NCBI GenBank assembly: GCA_964406515.1
Contig: CAYORV010000001.1
Location: 1 to 64,000 of the forward strand
Length of the DNA: 64,000 nt
Reading direction: 5' to 3'
From: JAGLWP01 sp964406515
Lineage (GTDB): Archaea > Nanobdellota > Nanobdellia > Pacearchaeales > GW2011-AR1
The notes beneath the pieces were generated by a model. The model made no database searches and was not told where the DNA came from. It saw nothing but the letters and a program-made list of their open reading frames with translations. Positions 41,448-49,089 of this stretch are shown in pieces. Both the position numbers and the translations under genes were made by a program. How positions within the stretch are numbered: position 1 is the stretch's first letter; each line of letters starts with the position of its first letter.

Positions 41448-43172
41448 ATGATAATATCAAGAACACCTTACAGAGTTGATTTGATTGGAGATGGCACAGA
41501 TATCGGAAGTTTTTGTAATAAAGAAAGAGGGTGTATTGTTAATGCAACTATTCAAAAATATATTTATGTTATTGTTCATCCTTCAAAAGATAAAAAGATT
41601 AATGTTAGTTGCGGAGGAGAAACAGAAATAGTTGGTAATGTAGAAGAATTAAAAAATGGCCGTGTGAAGGAAGCGATGAAAATGGTGGGGGTTTTTGGAG
41701 GAATTGAGATTCATTCTATTGCAGATGCGCAAACAGGGACAGGTCTTGGAGGTTCAAGTTCTTTTACTGTGGGAGTGTTAAATGCTCTCCATAAATACAA
41801 GGGAGAAGAAGTAACCCAAGAAGTATTAGCAAAAGAAGCATCTCAAGTAGAAATTGACATTTTAAAAGAACCAATAGGAAGGCAGGACCAATATGCTGCT
41901 GCTTATGGGGGATTTAATCAAATGGAATTTGTTAATGAAAAAGTAGTTGTTTCAAAATTAATAAATAATTTAGAATTAAAAAAAGAGGTAGAGGAAAAAA
42001 TGATGATGTTTTCTCTTGGTGAAGATAGGTCGGCCACTTCAATTCTCTCAGAACAAAATAAAGAAATGCAAACAAATCAGAGAGTTTTTGATGCTATGAG
42101 GGATATGAGGAACCTTGCAGATTATTCTTCTTTTGAAATTAAAAGTGGGGAAATTGAAAATTTTGGGAAATTTTTGCAAAAAAATTGGAATCTTAAAAAA
42201 GAACTTATTCAGAATATAAATAATCCTTCTATTGAAGAATATTATAATCTTGCAATAGAAAATGGGGCAGAAGGAGCAAAACTCTCTGGTGCAGGGGGAA
42301 GTGGTTTTCTTTTAGTTTATGCTCCCTTAGAAAAACAGGAGAGGATAAGATATGCTCTTCATGATTTAGAAGAACACAAATTTGAACTTGAAGAAAAAGG
42401 AAGTTCAATTATTTATTCTAAAGAAGATGATGGAGAACAATTAACTTTAAATAAAAATTCCGAGAAAGAAATTAATAATATGGTAAAAGGTATAGCATTT
42501 GATTTGGAAGGGACTGTAGTTAATTTAGACCCCCTTCATATTTCTGCGCACTTAGAAGTTTTTAGAAGGGTTGGATTAAATTTATCTAGTGAAGAGGCTA
42601 TGGAAAAAATTGAACATTTTATTGGAGGCCCAGATAGTGCAATAATGGAAGATGTTTACAATTTAGGTTATACTAATATGTCAATTGAAGAAATGGTAAA
42701 GTTAGATAAACAATTGTATGAAGAACAACTTAATGTGGCTGAAATTTCTCCTCGTCCAGGATTTTTAGAATTTCTTGAAAAAATAAAAGAATTGGAAATC
42801 CCCTATTCTATAGGTTCATTAACTGCAACTGAACAAGCAGATTTCATCTTAGAAAAATCTGGGCTCTATAATCATTTTAAGAAAGATAAAATTGTTTTAA
42901 AAGAAAATGTGAAAAATCTTAAACCCTCTCCGGATGTTTATTTAGAGACCGCGAGAAAGATGGGAATTCCCCCAGAAAATCAATTAGTATTTGAAGATTC
43001 CCACAATGGAGTAAAAGCTGCATTGGCTGCAGGATCAAAAGTAATTGGGATGCCAGTTTATCAAACTAAATTTATAATCAATAGATTAAATAAAACCGGA
43101 GCACATAAAGTTCTTTTAGGATGGGAAGGGGTGAATATTATTCAACTCTCTGAGGAAATTTTTAAGCATTAA
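41448..43172 (+). CDS. Heptose-7-phosphate kinase (HddA-like GHMP) fused to HAD phosphatase
   Basis: Residues 1-330 form a GHMP kinase: MIISRTPYRVDLIGDGTDIG, the ATP loop TGTGLGGSSSFTVGVLNAL, QDQYAAAYGGFNQMEF and GAKLSGAGGSGFLLVYAP. This combination matches D-glycero-alpha-D-manno-heptose-7-phosphate kinase. From residue 345 a C1-capped HAD hydrolase follows: IAFDLEGTVVNLD (motif I), IGSLTATEQ (II), NLKPSPDVYLE (III, Lys) and VFEDSHNGVKAALA (IV). Motif I has Glu in place of the second Asp. The kinase would make heptose 1,7-bisphosphate and the HAD half could remove the 7-phosphate, replacing GmhB. No ribosome binding site precedes the internal ATG at 42480, which supports a true fusion. Confidence 0.85.
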   Translation: MIISRTPYRVDLIGDGTDIGSFCNKERGCIVNATIQKYIYVIVHPSKDKKINVSCGGETEIVGNVEELKNGRVKEAMKMVGVFGGIEIHSIADAQTGTGLGGSSSFTVGVLNALHKYKGEEVTQEVLAKEASQVEIDILKEPIGRQDQYAAAYGGFNQMEFVNEKVVVSKLINNLELKKEVEEKMMMFSLGEDRSATSILSEQNKEMQTNQRVFDAMRDMRNLADYSSFEIKSGEIENFGKFLQKNWNLKKELIQNINNPSIEEYYNLAIENGAEGAKLSGAGGSGFLLVYAPLEKQERIRYALHDLEEHKFELEEKGSSIIYSKEDDGEQLTLNKNSEKEINNMVKGIAFDLEGTVVNLDPLHISAHLEVFRRVGLNLSSEEAMEKIEHFIGGPDSAIMEDVYNLGYTNMSIEEMVKLDKQLYEEQLNVAEISPRPGFLEFLEKIKELEIPYSIGSLTATEQADFILEKSGLYNHFKKDKIVLKENVKNLKPSPDVYLETARKMGIPPENQLVFEDSHNGVKAALAAGSKVIGMPVYQTKFIINRLNKTGAHKVLLGWEGVNIIQLSEEIFKH

Positions 43173-43197
43173 TAGTAAAAGTAATGTATATAGTATT

Positions 43198-43215
43198 CCT
43201 CAACAATCTTTAAAA
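43198..43215 (+). promoter_or_regulatory. Shared promoter element, copy 1
   Basis: CCTCAACAATCTTTAAAA, an upstream element joined to a TATA box, lies 28 bases before the ATG of the second GHMP kinase. It differs at one position from the copy at 45934 and shares CCTCAA-AATCTTTA with those at 56950 and 57794. Confidence 0.65.
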
Positions 43216-43242
43216 GAAAAGAGTATCTAAATAATAAAAAGG

Positions 43243-44214
43243 ATGATAATTTCAAAAACACCATTGAGGATAAATTTTTCTGGAGGAGCGACAGACTTAA
43301 AAGATTATAGGCAGGTTCATGGAGGGGCAGTTCTTAATGTTTCTATTAATCAGTATGCATATATTATTGCAAAAGAAAGAGTTGATAATGACCTCTGGTT
43401 AAAATATTCAAAAAATGAAATTGTGAAAAATGTAGACCAGGTACAAAATGAAGTATGGAAAGAATGCTTGATGGCTACAGGAGTCACTAAAGGGGCAGAG
43501 ATCGTTGCAATGGCAGATATTCCTAAAGGATTTGGACTTGGAGGATCAAGTGCCTTTACAGTTGGTTCATTAAATGCCCTTCATGCTTTAACTGGAAAAC
43601 ATAAATCTGGAAAAGAGCTTGCTGAAGAAGCTGTAGAAATTGGGAAAAAGATATCAAAGGCATATGGGTCTCAAGATTATTATGCTTCATCTCATGGAGG
43701 CCTTAATCTTATTGAATTTGGAAAAGAAGAGGGGGTTTTTGTTAATCCAATAATCATTCCTCCTTCATTGAAGAAAAGTCTTTCTCAGAATTTGTTATTA
43801 TTTGACATGAGAACGCAAAAGGCAATAGATCCCTTATCAAATTTAAATACAGGAATGCAAACAAATGAAGGAACACTTCATAAAATTAAAGAGATTGTTT
43901 ATGCTACTAGAGATTCATTGCATTCTTTAGATTTAAGGAGGTTTGGAGAATTATTACATGAAAATTGGGAGTATAAAAAGACAGTTCTAAAGAATATCTC
44001 TAATTCAGAAATTGATAGATATTATAATCTAGCGAGAGAGGCTGGGGCGATAGGTGGAAAAATGTGTTGCAGTCCAGAATCTGGAGGATTCTTATTAGTT
44101 TATGGGGAACCAGAAAAACAAGACCAAATTAGAGCAGCATTAAATCTTAAGGAAGTTCCATTTGAATTTGAATCTGGACAATCAGGAAGTAAAATTATTT
44201 ATGTTGGAGAGTAA
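43243..44214 (+). CDS. GHMP kinase paralogue with altered glycine loop
   Basis: The 323-residue protein aligns throughout with the kinase half of the 41448 fusion: MIISKTPLRINFSGGATDL, ATP loop KGFGLGGSSAFTVGSLNAL and GSQDYYASSHGGLNLIEF. The third GHMP motif is changed: where the fusion has KLSGAGGSGFLL, this protein has KMCCSPESGGFLL. It may be a kinase with another substrate (for example a 6-deoxy- or alternative heptose phosphate) or a non-catalytic partner. GmhA starts immediately after its stop. Confidence 0.85.
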   Translation: MIISKTPLRINFSGGATDLKDYRQVHGGAVLNVSINQYAYIIAKERVDNDLWLKYSKNEIVKNVDQVQNEVWKECLMATGVTKGAEIVAMADIPKGFGLGGSSAFTVGSLNALHALTGKHKSGKELAEEAVEIGKKISKAYGSQDYYASSHGGLNLIEFGKEEGVFVNPIIIPPSLKKSLSQNLLLFDMRTQKAIDPLSNLNTGMQTNEGTLHKIKEIVYATRDSLHSLDLRRFGELLHENWEYKKTVLKNISNSEIDRYYNLAREAGAIGGKMCCSPESGGFLLVYGEPEKQDQIRAALNLKEVPFEFESGQSGSKIIYVGE

Positions 44215-44826
44215 ATGAATTTTGCAAAAGAATATTTCCGGGAATTATATGAGGGATTAGACAAAATTGATCCAGACAAAATAGAAAAAGTAACAGATGT
44301 TTTGTTAAACGCTTGGAAGAATGGTCAACAGGTTTTTATTTTAGGTAATGGGGGGAGTGCGGCTACTGCATCTCATATGGCATGTGATTTTGGAAAGGGA
44401 ACTTTGAAAAAAATGTATGACCCTGTAGAAAAAAGATTTAAAGTTATATCCTTGACAGATAATGCTCCTTTATTAACTGCATTGGCAAATGATGTCGGTT
44501 ATGAAAATATTTTTGCCCAGCAGTTATATAATCAAATTAAGATGGGAGATATAGTTATAGTTATAACAGGTAGTGGGAACAGTGAAAATGTATTAAGGGC
44601 AATTAAAGTAGCTCAAGATAAAAAAGCCACCATCATAGCATTTTTGGGTGCTGATGGCGGTAAGGCAAAAGACATGGTGGATTATTGCATAATCTATGAA
44701 GAATTACATTATGGGAGAATAGAAGATGCACATAGTATTCTTTCACATTTAATTACTAATTGGTTAAAAGAAAAATTAGATAGTCTAAAAGGTTCTGGGG
44801 AATTTTTTAAGGAAGAAGCAAAATGA
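44215..44826 (+). CDS. gmhA: Sedoheptulose-7-phosphate isomerase GmhA
   Basis: GmhA converts sedoheptulose 7-phosphate to D-glycero-D-manno-heptose 7-phosphate. The 203-residue SIS-domain protein has the phosphate-binding FILGNGGSAATASHMACDFGKG (region residues about 40-61), the TGSGNSENVLRA loop and the C-terminal EDAHSILSHLI with the catalytic-type His. The length is typical. It directly follows the second kinase and overlaps the epimerase by 4 bases. This is the firmest anchor for a heptose pathway. Confidence 0.93.
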   Translation: MNFAKEYFRELYEGLDKIDPDKIEKVTDVLLNAWKNGQQVFILGNGGSAATASHMACDFGKGTLKKMYDPVEKRFKVISLTDNAPLLTALANDVGYENIFAQQLYNQIKMGDIVIVITGSGNSENVLRAIKVAQDKKATIIAFLGADGGKAKDMVDYCIIYEELHYGRIEDAHSILSHLITNWLKEKLDSLKGSGEFFKEEAK

Positions 44827-45920
44827 AAGTGTTAATAACTGGTGGAGCAGGATTTATTGGAAGTCATACAGCAGATTTACTTTCATCAAAAGGATATTCA
44901 ATAAAGATTTTAGATAATCTTAGTCCTCCAGTCCATGATGGAGATTGGCCAGATTATGTTAAAAATAAAGGATATGAGCTAATCAGAGGGGATGTTACTG
45001 ATAAAGAGGTTTTTACTGAAGCAATGAGGGATGTTAATTATATATTTCATCTTGCTGCATATCAAGATCAAATGCCAGATTTTAGTAAATTTTTTAGAGT
45101 AAATACAGTAAGCACGGCTCTTATCTTTGAAATTATTTTAGAAAATAAGTTTCCTGTTAAAAAGATAGTTTATGCAAGTTCTCAATTTGTATATGGGGAT
45201 GGAGTTTATATTTCAAGTGATGGAAAAGAATTTTATCCTGAATTAAGATCAGAAGAACAATTTAAAAATAAAATATGGAATATATTGGATGCAAAAGGGG
45301 AGCTTGCAAAATTTATTCCGTTCAAAGAAGAGCAAAAGGTTAATCCGACAAATTGTTATGGATTATCAAAGATGGCTTCTGAGAATTTATCTATAAGATT
45401 GGGAAAAACTTATGGAATTCCTGTTTCAATTGTGAGATATTCTATTGTCCAGGGTTCAAGACAATCCCCAAAAAATATGTACTCTGGAGCATTAAGAATT
45501 TTTGTGACGCAAGCACTTGCTGAACAACCCATCACAGTTACTGAAGATGGAAATCAAGTGAGGGATTTTGTGAATGTTGAAGATGTTGCAAGAGCAAATG
45601 TTTTAATGATAGAGGAACCAAGAACAGATTTTGAAATATATAATGTTGGAGGTGGACAGGGGTACAAGATTAAGGATTTTGCAGAGATGGTCAAAAGAAT
45701 AACAAATTCTAATTCTGAAATTTTAATTGATGGAAGATTTAGAAGAACAGATGCAAGAGATTCTATATCAAATATATCAAAATTAAGAAATTTGGGTTGG
45801 AATCCGATTCATACTCCTGAAAAATCAATTAAAGATTATACTAATTGGATTAAAACAGCAGGATTTGATGTTGGAGAAATTGCAAAAGGAGTGAATGAAG
45901 GACAGAAAAAATTAGTTTGA
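44823..45920 (+). CDS. NAD-dependent sugar-nucleotide epimerase (extended SDR)
   Basis: The 365-residue protein has the N-terminal GGAGFIGSHTADLL NAD-binding motif, HLAAYQDQMPDF, VYASSQFVYGDG and the catalytic YGLSKMASE (YxxxK), plus VRDFVNVEDVARANV. The layout matches UDP-sugar 4-epimerases and related enzymes. By context it acts on the activated heptose; HldD-type C6 epimerisation or C4/C3 epimerisation are both possible. It overlaps gmhA by 4 bases. Confidence 0.85.
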   Translation: MKVLITGGAGFIGSHTADLLSSKGYSIKILDNLSPPVHDGDWPDYVKNKGYELIRGDVTDKEVFTEAMRDVNYIFHLAAYQDQMPDFSKFFRVNTVSTALIFEIILENKFPVKKIVYASSQFVYGDGVYISSDGKEFYPELRSEEQFKNKIWNILDAKGELAKFIPFKEEQKVNPTNCYGLSKMASENLSIRLGKTYGIPVSIVRYSIVQGSRQSPKNMYSGALRIFVTQALAEQPITVTEDGNQVRDFVNVEDVARANVLMIEEPRTDFEIYNVGGGQGYKIKDFAEMVKRITNSNSEILIDGRFRRTDARDSISNISKLRNLGWNPIHTPEKSIKDYTNWIKTAGFDVGEIAKGVNEGQKKLV

Positions 45921-45933
45921 AATATGTATTCTT

Positions 45934-45951
45934 CCTCAACAATATTTAAAA
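45934..45951 (+). promoter_or_regulatory. Shared promoter element, copy 2
   Basis: CCTCAACAATATTTAAAA lies 34 bases before the ATG at 45985 and matches copy 1 at 17 of 18 positions. Confidence 0.65.
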
Positions 45952-45984
45952 CAATTAGATTTTTAAAGAAAATAATAACATAAA

Positions 45985-46548
45985 ATGTTCCCAATAAATA
46001 ATATTGAAATTTATTCTTCAGGAAAAATCATCAAACCAGAAGAAGTAGCTGTTTTTGTCTCAAAGTTGAAAAGTTTTGGGAAAAAAGTCGGTCTTTGTCT
46101 CGGATGTTTTGACCTGTTACATCCAGGTCATGTGAAACATTTAGAATCTGCTAAAAAATTATGTGATTATTTGATTGTTGCTGTAACTGCAGACAAATTT
46201 ATAATCTCAAGAAAAGGTTCAGAAAGACCAATATTTAACGAACAGTTAAGAGCTTATATGCTTGCAACCTTAGAAGTTGTAGATTGCGTGGTTATTCAAA
46301 ATTTTGAAAAAGGAACAGAACTTCTAGAATTGATTAAACCTTCTTTTTATATTAAAGGACCTGATATAATTAATCTTGATACTCCTGCAATAAATGAAGA
46401 ACGTGAGATGACTAAAAAAGTTGGTGGAGAGATGAGATATACTCGCGATCCTAAATGGGCCACAACAGACATTATAGAATTTATGAGTAATTTAAATAAT
46501 CAGGAAGGTTCAAGTTCTGGAACATCTCCTCTCCATATGGGAACATAA
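45985..46548 (+). CDS. HldE-C-like (RfaE domain II) heptose-1-phosphate nucleotidyltransferase
   Basis: The 187-residue protein is a cytidylyltransferase-fold enzyme with LGCFDLLHPGHVKHLESAKK (HxGH) and ISRKGSERPIFNEQLRAYML, as in the adenylyltransferase half of HldE, FAD synthetases and TagD. KPSFYIKGPDI fits the HldE-C pattern. Context supports ADP- or CDP-heptose formation, so two different activating enzymes sit in one locus. The last 16 codons (48 bases plus stop) overlap the convergent GT2 gene, and the tail SSSGTSPLHMGT looks fortuitous. Confidence 0.8.
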   Translation: MFPINNIEIYSSGKIIKPEEVAVFVSKLKSFGKKVGLCLGCFDLLHPGHVKHLESAKKLCDYLIVAVTADKFIISRKGSERPIFNEQLRAYMLATLEVVDCVVIQNFEKGTELLELIKPSFYIKGPDIINLDTPAINEEREMTKKVGGEMRYTRDPKWATTDIIEFMSNLNNQEGSSSGTSPLHMGT

Positions 46549-47390
46549 TGTCTTTTTCTAATTCTTAGCGAATAATATCCTCTCAATTGAACATATATCA
46601 GAAAGAAAATAAATGATAAAGACCAAAAAAATTCTTTAAAAGTATCTTTTATCGTTGAAAAGATTATTCTATTGTAAAAACTATGATATTTAATCTGGCT
46701 ATTTTTTGTATATTTCAATAATTCCATATGTGCTTTTGTACTACGGGCTCTTTGTTTAAACAAATCAATAAAGTTTTTTGGATGCGAGACATAAACCTTT
46801 GCTCCTTCAACATAAGAATTTTTGTATCCTTTGTTACTTATTAAAAAAGATATTATGGCGCCCTCTGCGACCTCTAAGGGAATTTTTTTAATTATTCCGT
46901 TTCTCATTGCAAGTATATTTATTGTGTGTTCTATAAATTCATTTTTATTGAATAGGTTTTTCCTCATCTTGTGTAATCCTTCTGTTAAAAGATGCGCCCA
47001 AAAACCGTATAGGGTGTTTCTATCTCCCATTGGAATAATCCTGCCTCCAACAATTCCTACTGCCTCATCCTCAAATGGTTCAAGTAGTAATTTAATAGAA
47101 TTTTTTTCAAAAAATTTATTTCCATCTGTCCAAATCAAGATTCTGCCTTTAGCAATTTTGAATATTTCATTCATTAGTTGATTTTTTGAACAAGTATACT
47201 CTTGATGTACATATTTTACTATTCTTGGGCATTTCTTTTTACAATCCATTATTGCTTTTTTTGTTGGTTCATCTGGACAAGCCACAATAATCTCGAATTC
47301 TTCATTTAAACCTTCTTGATTAAGAATTCTTTCTATACATTCTTTAGTCAAATCTGGACATTCAAATGCAGTTACAATTATACTTATCAT
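46500..47390 (-). CDS. GT2 glycosyltransferase, paralogue B
   Basis: The 296-residue protein (from the chosen start) is a close paralogue of the 39623 protein: MISIIVTAFECPDLTKECIE, ILIWTDGNKFFEKNSIK, GFWAHLLTEGLHKMRK, VAEGAIISFLI and QRARSTKAHME. The acidic catalytic-region AED of paralogue A is AEG here, a possible loss of a catalytic residue. I chose Met at 47390 over 47417 because the minus-strand TATA CTTTTAAAT lies at about 47420-47429. Its 3' end overlaps the HldE-C-like gene by 49 bases. Confidence 0.85.
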   Translation of the reverse strand: MISIIVTAFECPDLTKECIERILNQEGLNEEFEIIVACPDEPTKKAIMDCKKKCPRIVKYVHQEYTCSKNQLMNEIFKIAKGRILIWTDGNKFFEKNSIKLLLEPFEDEAVGIVGGRIIPMGDRNTLYGFWAHLLTEGLHKMRKNLFNKNEFIEHTINILAMRNGIIKKIPLEVAEGAIISFLISNKGYKNSYVEGAKVYVSHPKNFIDLFKQRARSTKAHMELLKYTKNSQIKYHSFYNRIIFSTIKDTFKEFFWSLSFIFFLIYVQLRGYYSLRIRKRHYVPIWRGDVPELEPS

Positions 47391-47438
47391 TTTTGTGTTT
47401 ATTATGAAGGAGAACACAGATTTAAAAGGATTATCAAT

Positions 47439-48977
47439 CTACACCCTATATCTTGTTTTGTCATACCAGATTTTGAAATTTACAGGCAAAGAGCGGTAGA
47501 GGGGTTTTGCTATTCTTTCTCTTATGATATCCAACAAACGTATTATTCTCAAGATTATAAAAGTCGGAAATTGATTTCTTAAATTTTTTCTCACTCTCTC
47601 TGGTTTTAATAAATAATTTAGAAGAGAATTGGGCATAACCCCAAATCTTGATTTTGTAACAGAACCTCTCATGAGGTTTAGAATTAAATTGAGATATCTA
47701 TTATTCTTTTTTAACAAAATATGTGCACTTCTGTCCCAATAATTAAGATTTTCTGCTGAATCTTTTTTTGATTTTATCAGGCCTTCTTTCTTTGCTCTGT
47801 CGTATAATTTTGTTCCTGGGAAGAAAACTAGATTATTAACAGATAGGTAATATGGTTTTGGAAGTTTTTGCAAAAGACGAATTAAGTTTATGACATCTTC
47901 GGGTTTTTCATAAGGGTTGCAGGTGATTACATCATACATAACTGCAAGCTTGTCTTTGTATTTGTTCAATATTCTAGCTGCATTTAAAACATCTTTGTCT
48001 GTTTGATTTCTATGGTAAATTTCCAGATTTATCCTTTCGCTTCCTTGAATTCCTATGATTATATCGGTACATCCTGCATCAATCAATAATTTTATTTTTT
48101 CTTCTGAAACTGTGTGAGGATCTGCCAAGCATTTGAAACGCATGTTTACTTTTTCTTTGTAGAGCTTGCAGAATTTTTCTATGTCTTCTATGGGCCGAAG
48201 TGAAAATGTGTCATCCCTTATATCAAAATAACCAAGAGTGTTTGGAAATTTTTCCTTTAGTTTTAGAATTCCTTCTATGATGTATTCTGGTGAGTGCCAT
48301 CTGAGAATCTTTTTTCTTTTCCCTTCATAAAGTTTATTGAAAAACGAATTGCTACAATAGTCACACCCATAAGGGCAGCCCCTACCAGTTAGAAAAAATA
48401 TTTGTCCGGCCAAATCATATTCTCTGAATTTCCTTATTTTCCTTTTTTCTAGGATGAAGTGATTTTCAATATCATAATCTGGGCGTGGAAGAGAATCAAT
48501 GTTGTCAATTATGTTTCTAACAGGATTTTTTGTTACATTGTTTTCTTGCTTTATCCAAAAATTTTTTATCTTGTTGAAGTTTTTGTTTTGTTCTATTGCT
48601 TTTGCTAAATCTAGTATTGCTTCTTCACTTTCACCTACGCAAACAATATCTGCATATTTTATGCAATCTTCTGGAGAAATTGTTGCATGCACTCCCCCAT
48701 AAACTATTGGAATGCCGAGATTTTTTTTTAAAAAAGATATTATTCTTGCTGCTCTTTGAGAAGTTGAAGCAAAAGAATTTATTCCTATAAGTTGGCTGTC
48801 TTTGCAGATATTCAATAATTGCTTTAGTTCTTCTATTGAGTAATTTCTTGAATAGTCTTCTGTCAAGGTCATGAAAATTAATTGCACTTCGTAACCTGCT
48901 CTTTTTAAAACAGAAGAAATTGTTCTGATTCCCTGATCGGAAGGAAAAGTAGATGTTGAAATGAGAGTTATTTTCAT
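47439..48977 (-). CDS. B12-binding-type radical SAM protein (3)
   Basis: The 512-residue protein has an N-terminal B12-binding fold (TISSVLKRAGYEVQLIFM, IPIVYGGVHATISPEDCIKY, DIVCVGESEEAILDLA), radical SAM motif LTGRGCPYGCDYCSNSF and GCTDIIIGIQGSERIN. The C-terminal 110 residues are basic and helical, as in lipid- or hopanoid-type members. It uses a separate promoter; the AT-rich palindrome AGTAATTTTTAAAATTACT upstream (near 48997-49015) holds a TATA-like core. Confidence 0.87.
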   Translation of the reverse strand: MKITLISTSTFPSDQGIRTISSVLKRAGYEVQLIFMTLTEDYSRNYSIEELKQLLNICKDSQLIGINSFASTSQRAARIISFLKKNLGIPIVYGGVHATISPEDCIKYADIVCVGESEEAILDLAKAIEQNKNFNKIKNFWIKQENNVTKNPVRNIIDNIDSLPRPDYDIENHFILEKRKIRKFREYDLAGQIFFLTGRGCPYGCDYCSNSFFNKLYEGKRKKILRWHSPEYIIEGILKLKEKFPNTLGYFDIRDDTFSLRPIEDIEKFCKLYKEKVNMRFKCLADPHTVSEEKIKLLIDAGCTDIIIGIQGSERINLEIYHRNQTDKDVLNAARILNKYKDKLAVMYDVITCNPYEKPEDVINLIRLLQKLPKPYYLSVNNLVFFPGTKLYDRAKKEGLIKSKKDSAENLNYWDRSAHILLKKNNRYLNLILNLMRGSVTKSRFGVMPNSLLNYLLKPERVRKNLRNQFPTFIILRIIRLLDIIRERIAKPLYRSLPVNFKIWYDKTRYRV

Positions 48978-49089
48978 AAAAACAACAGAAAGAAGTAATT
49001 TTTAAAATTACTCTATTGTAAATATATATTTCAGAAGCATATAGTTTTCTTATATAAATGCTTTAAAGAGTTTAAGCCGAAAGATTTGT

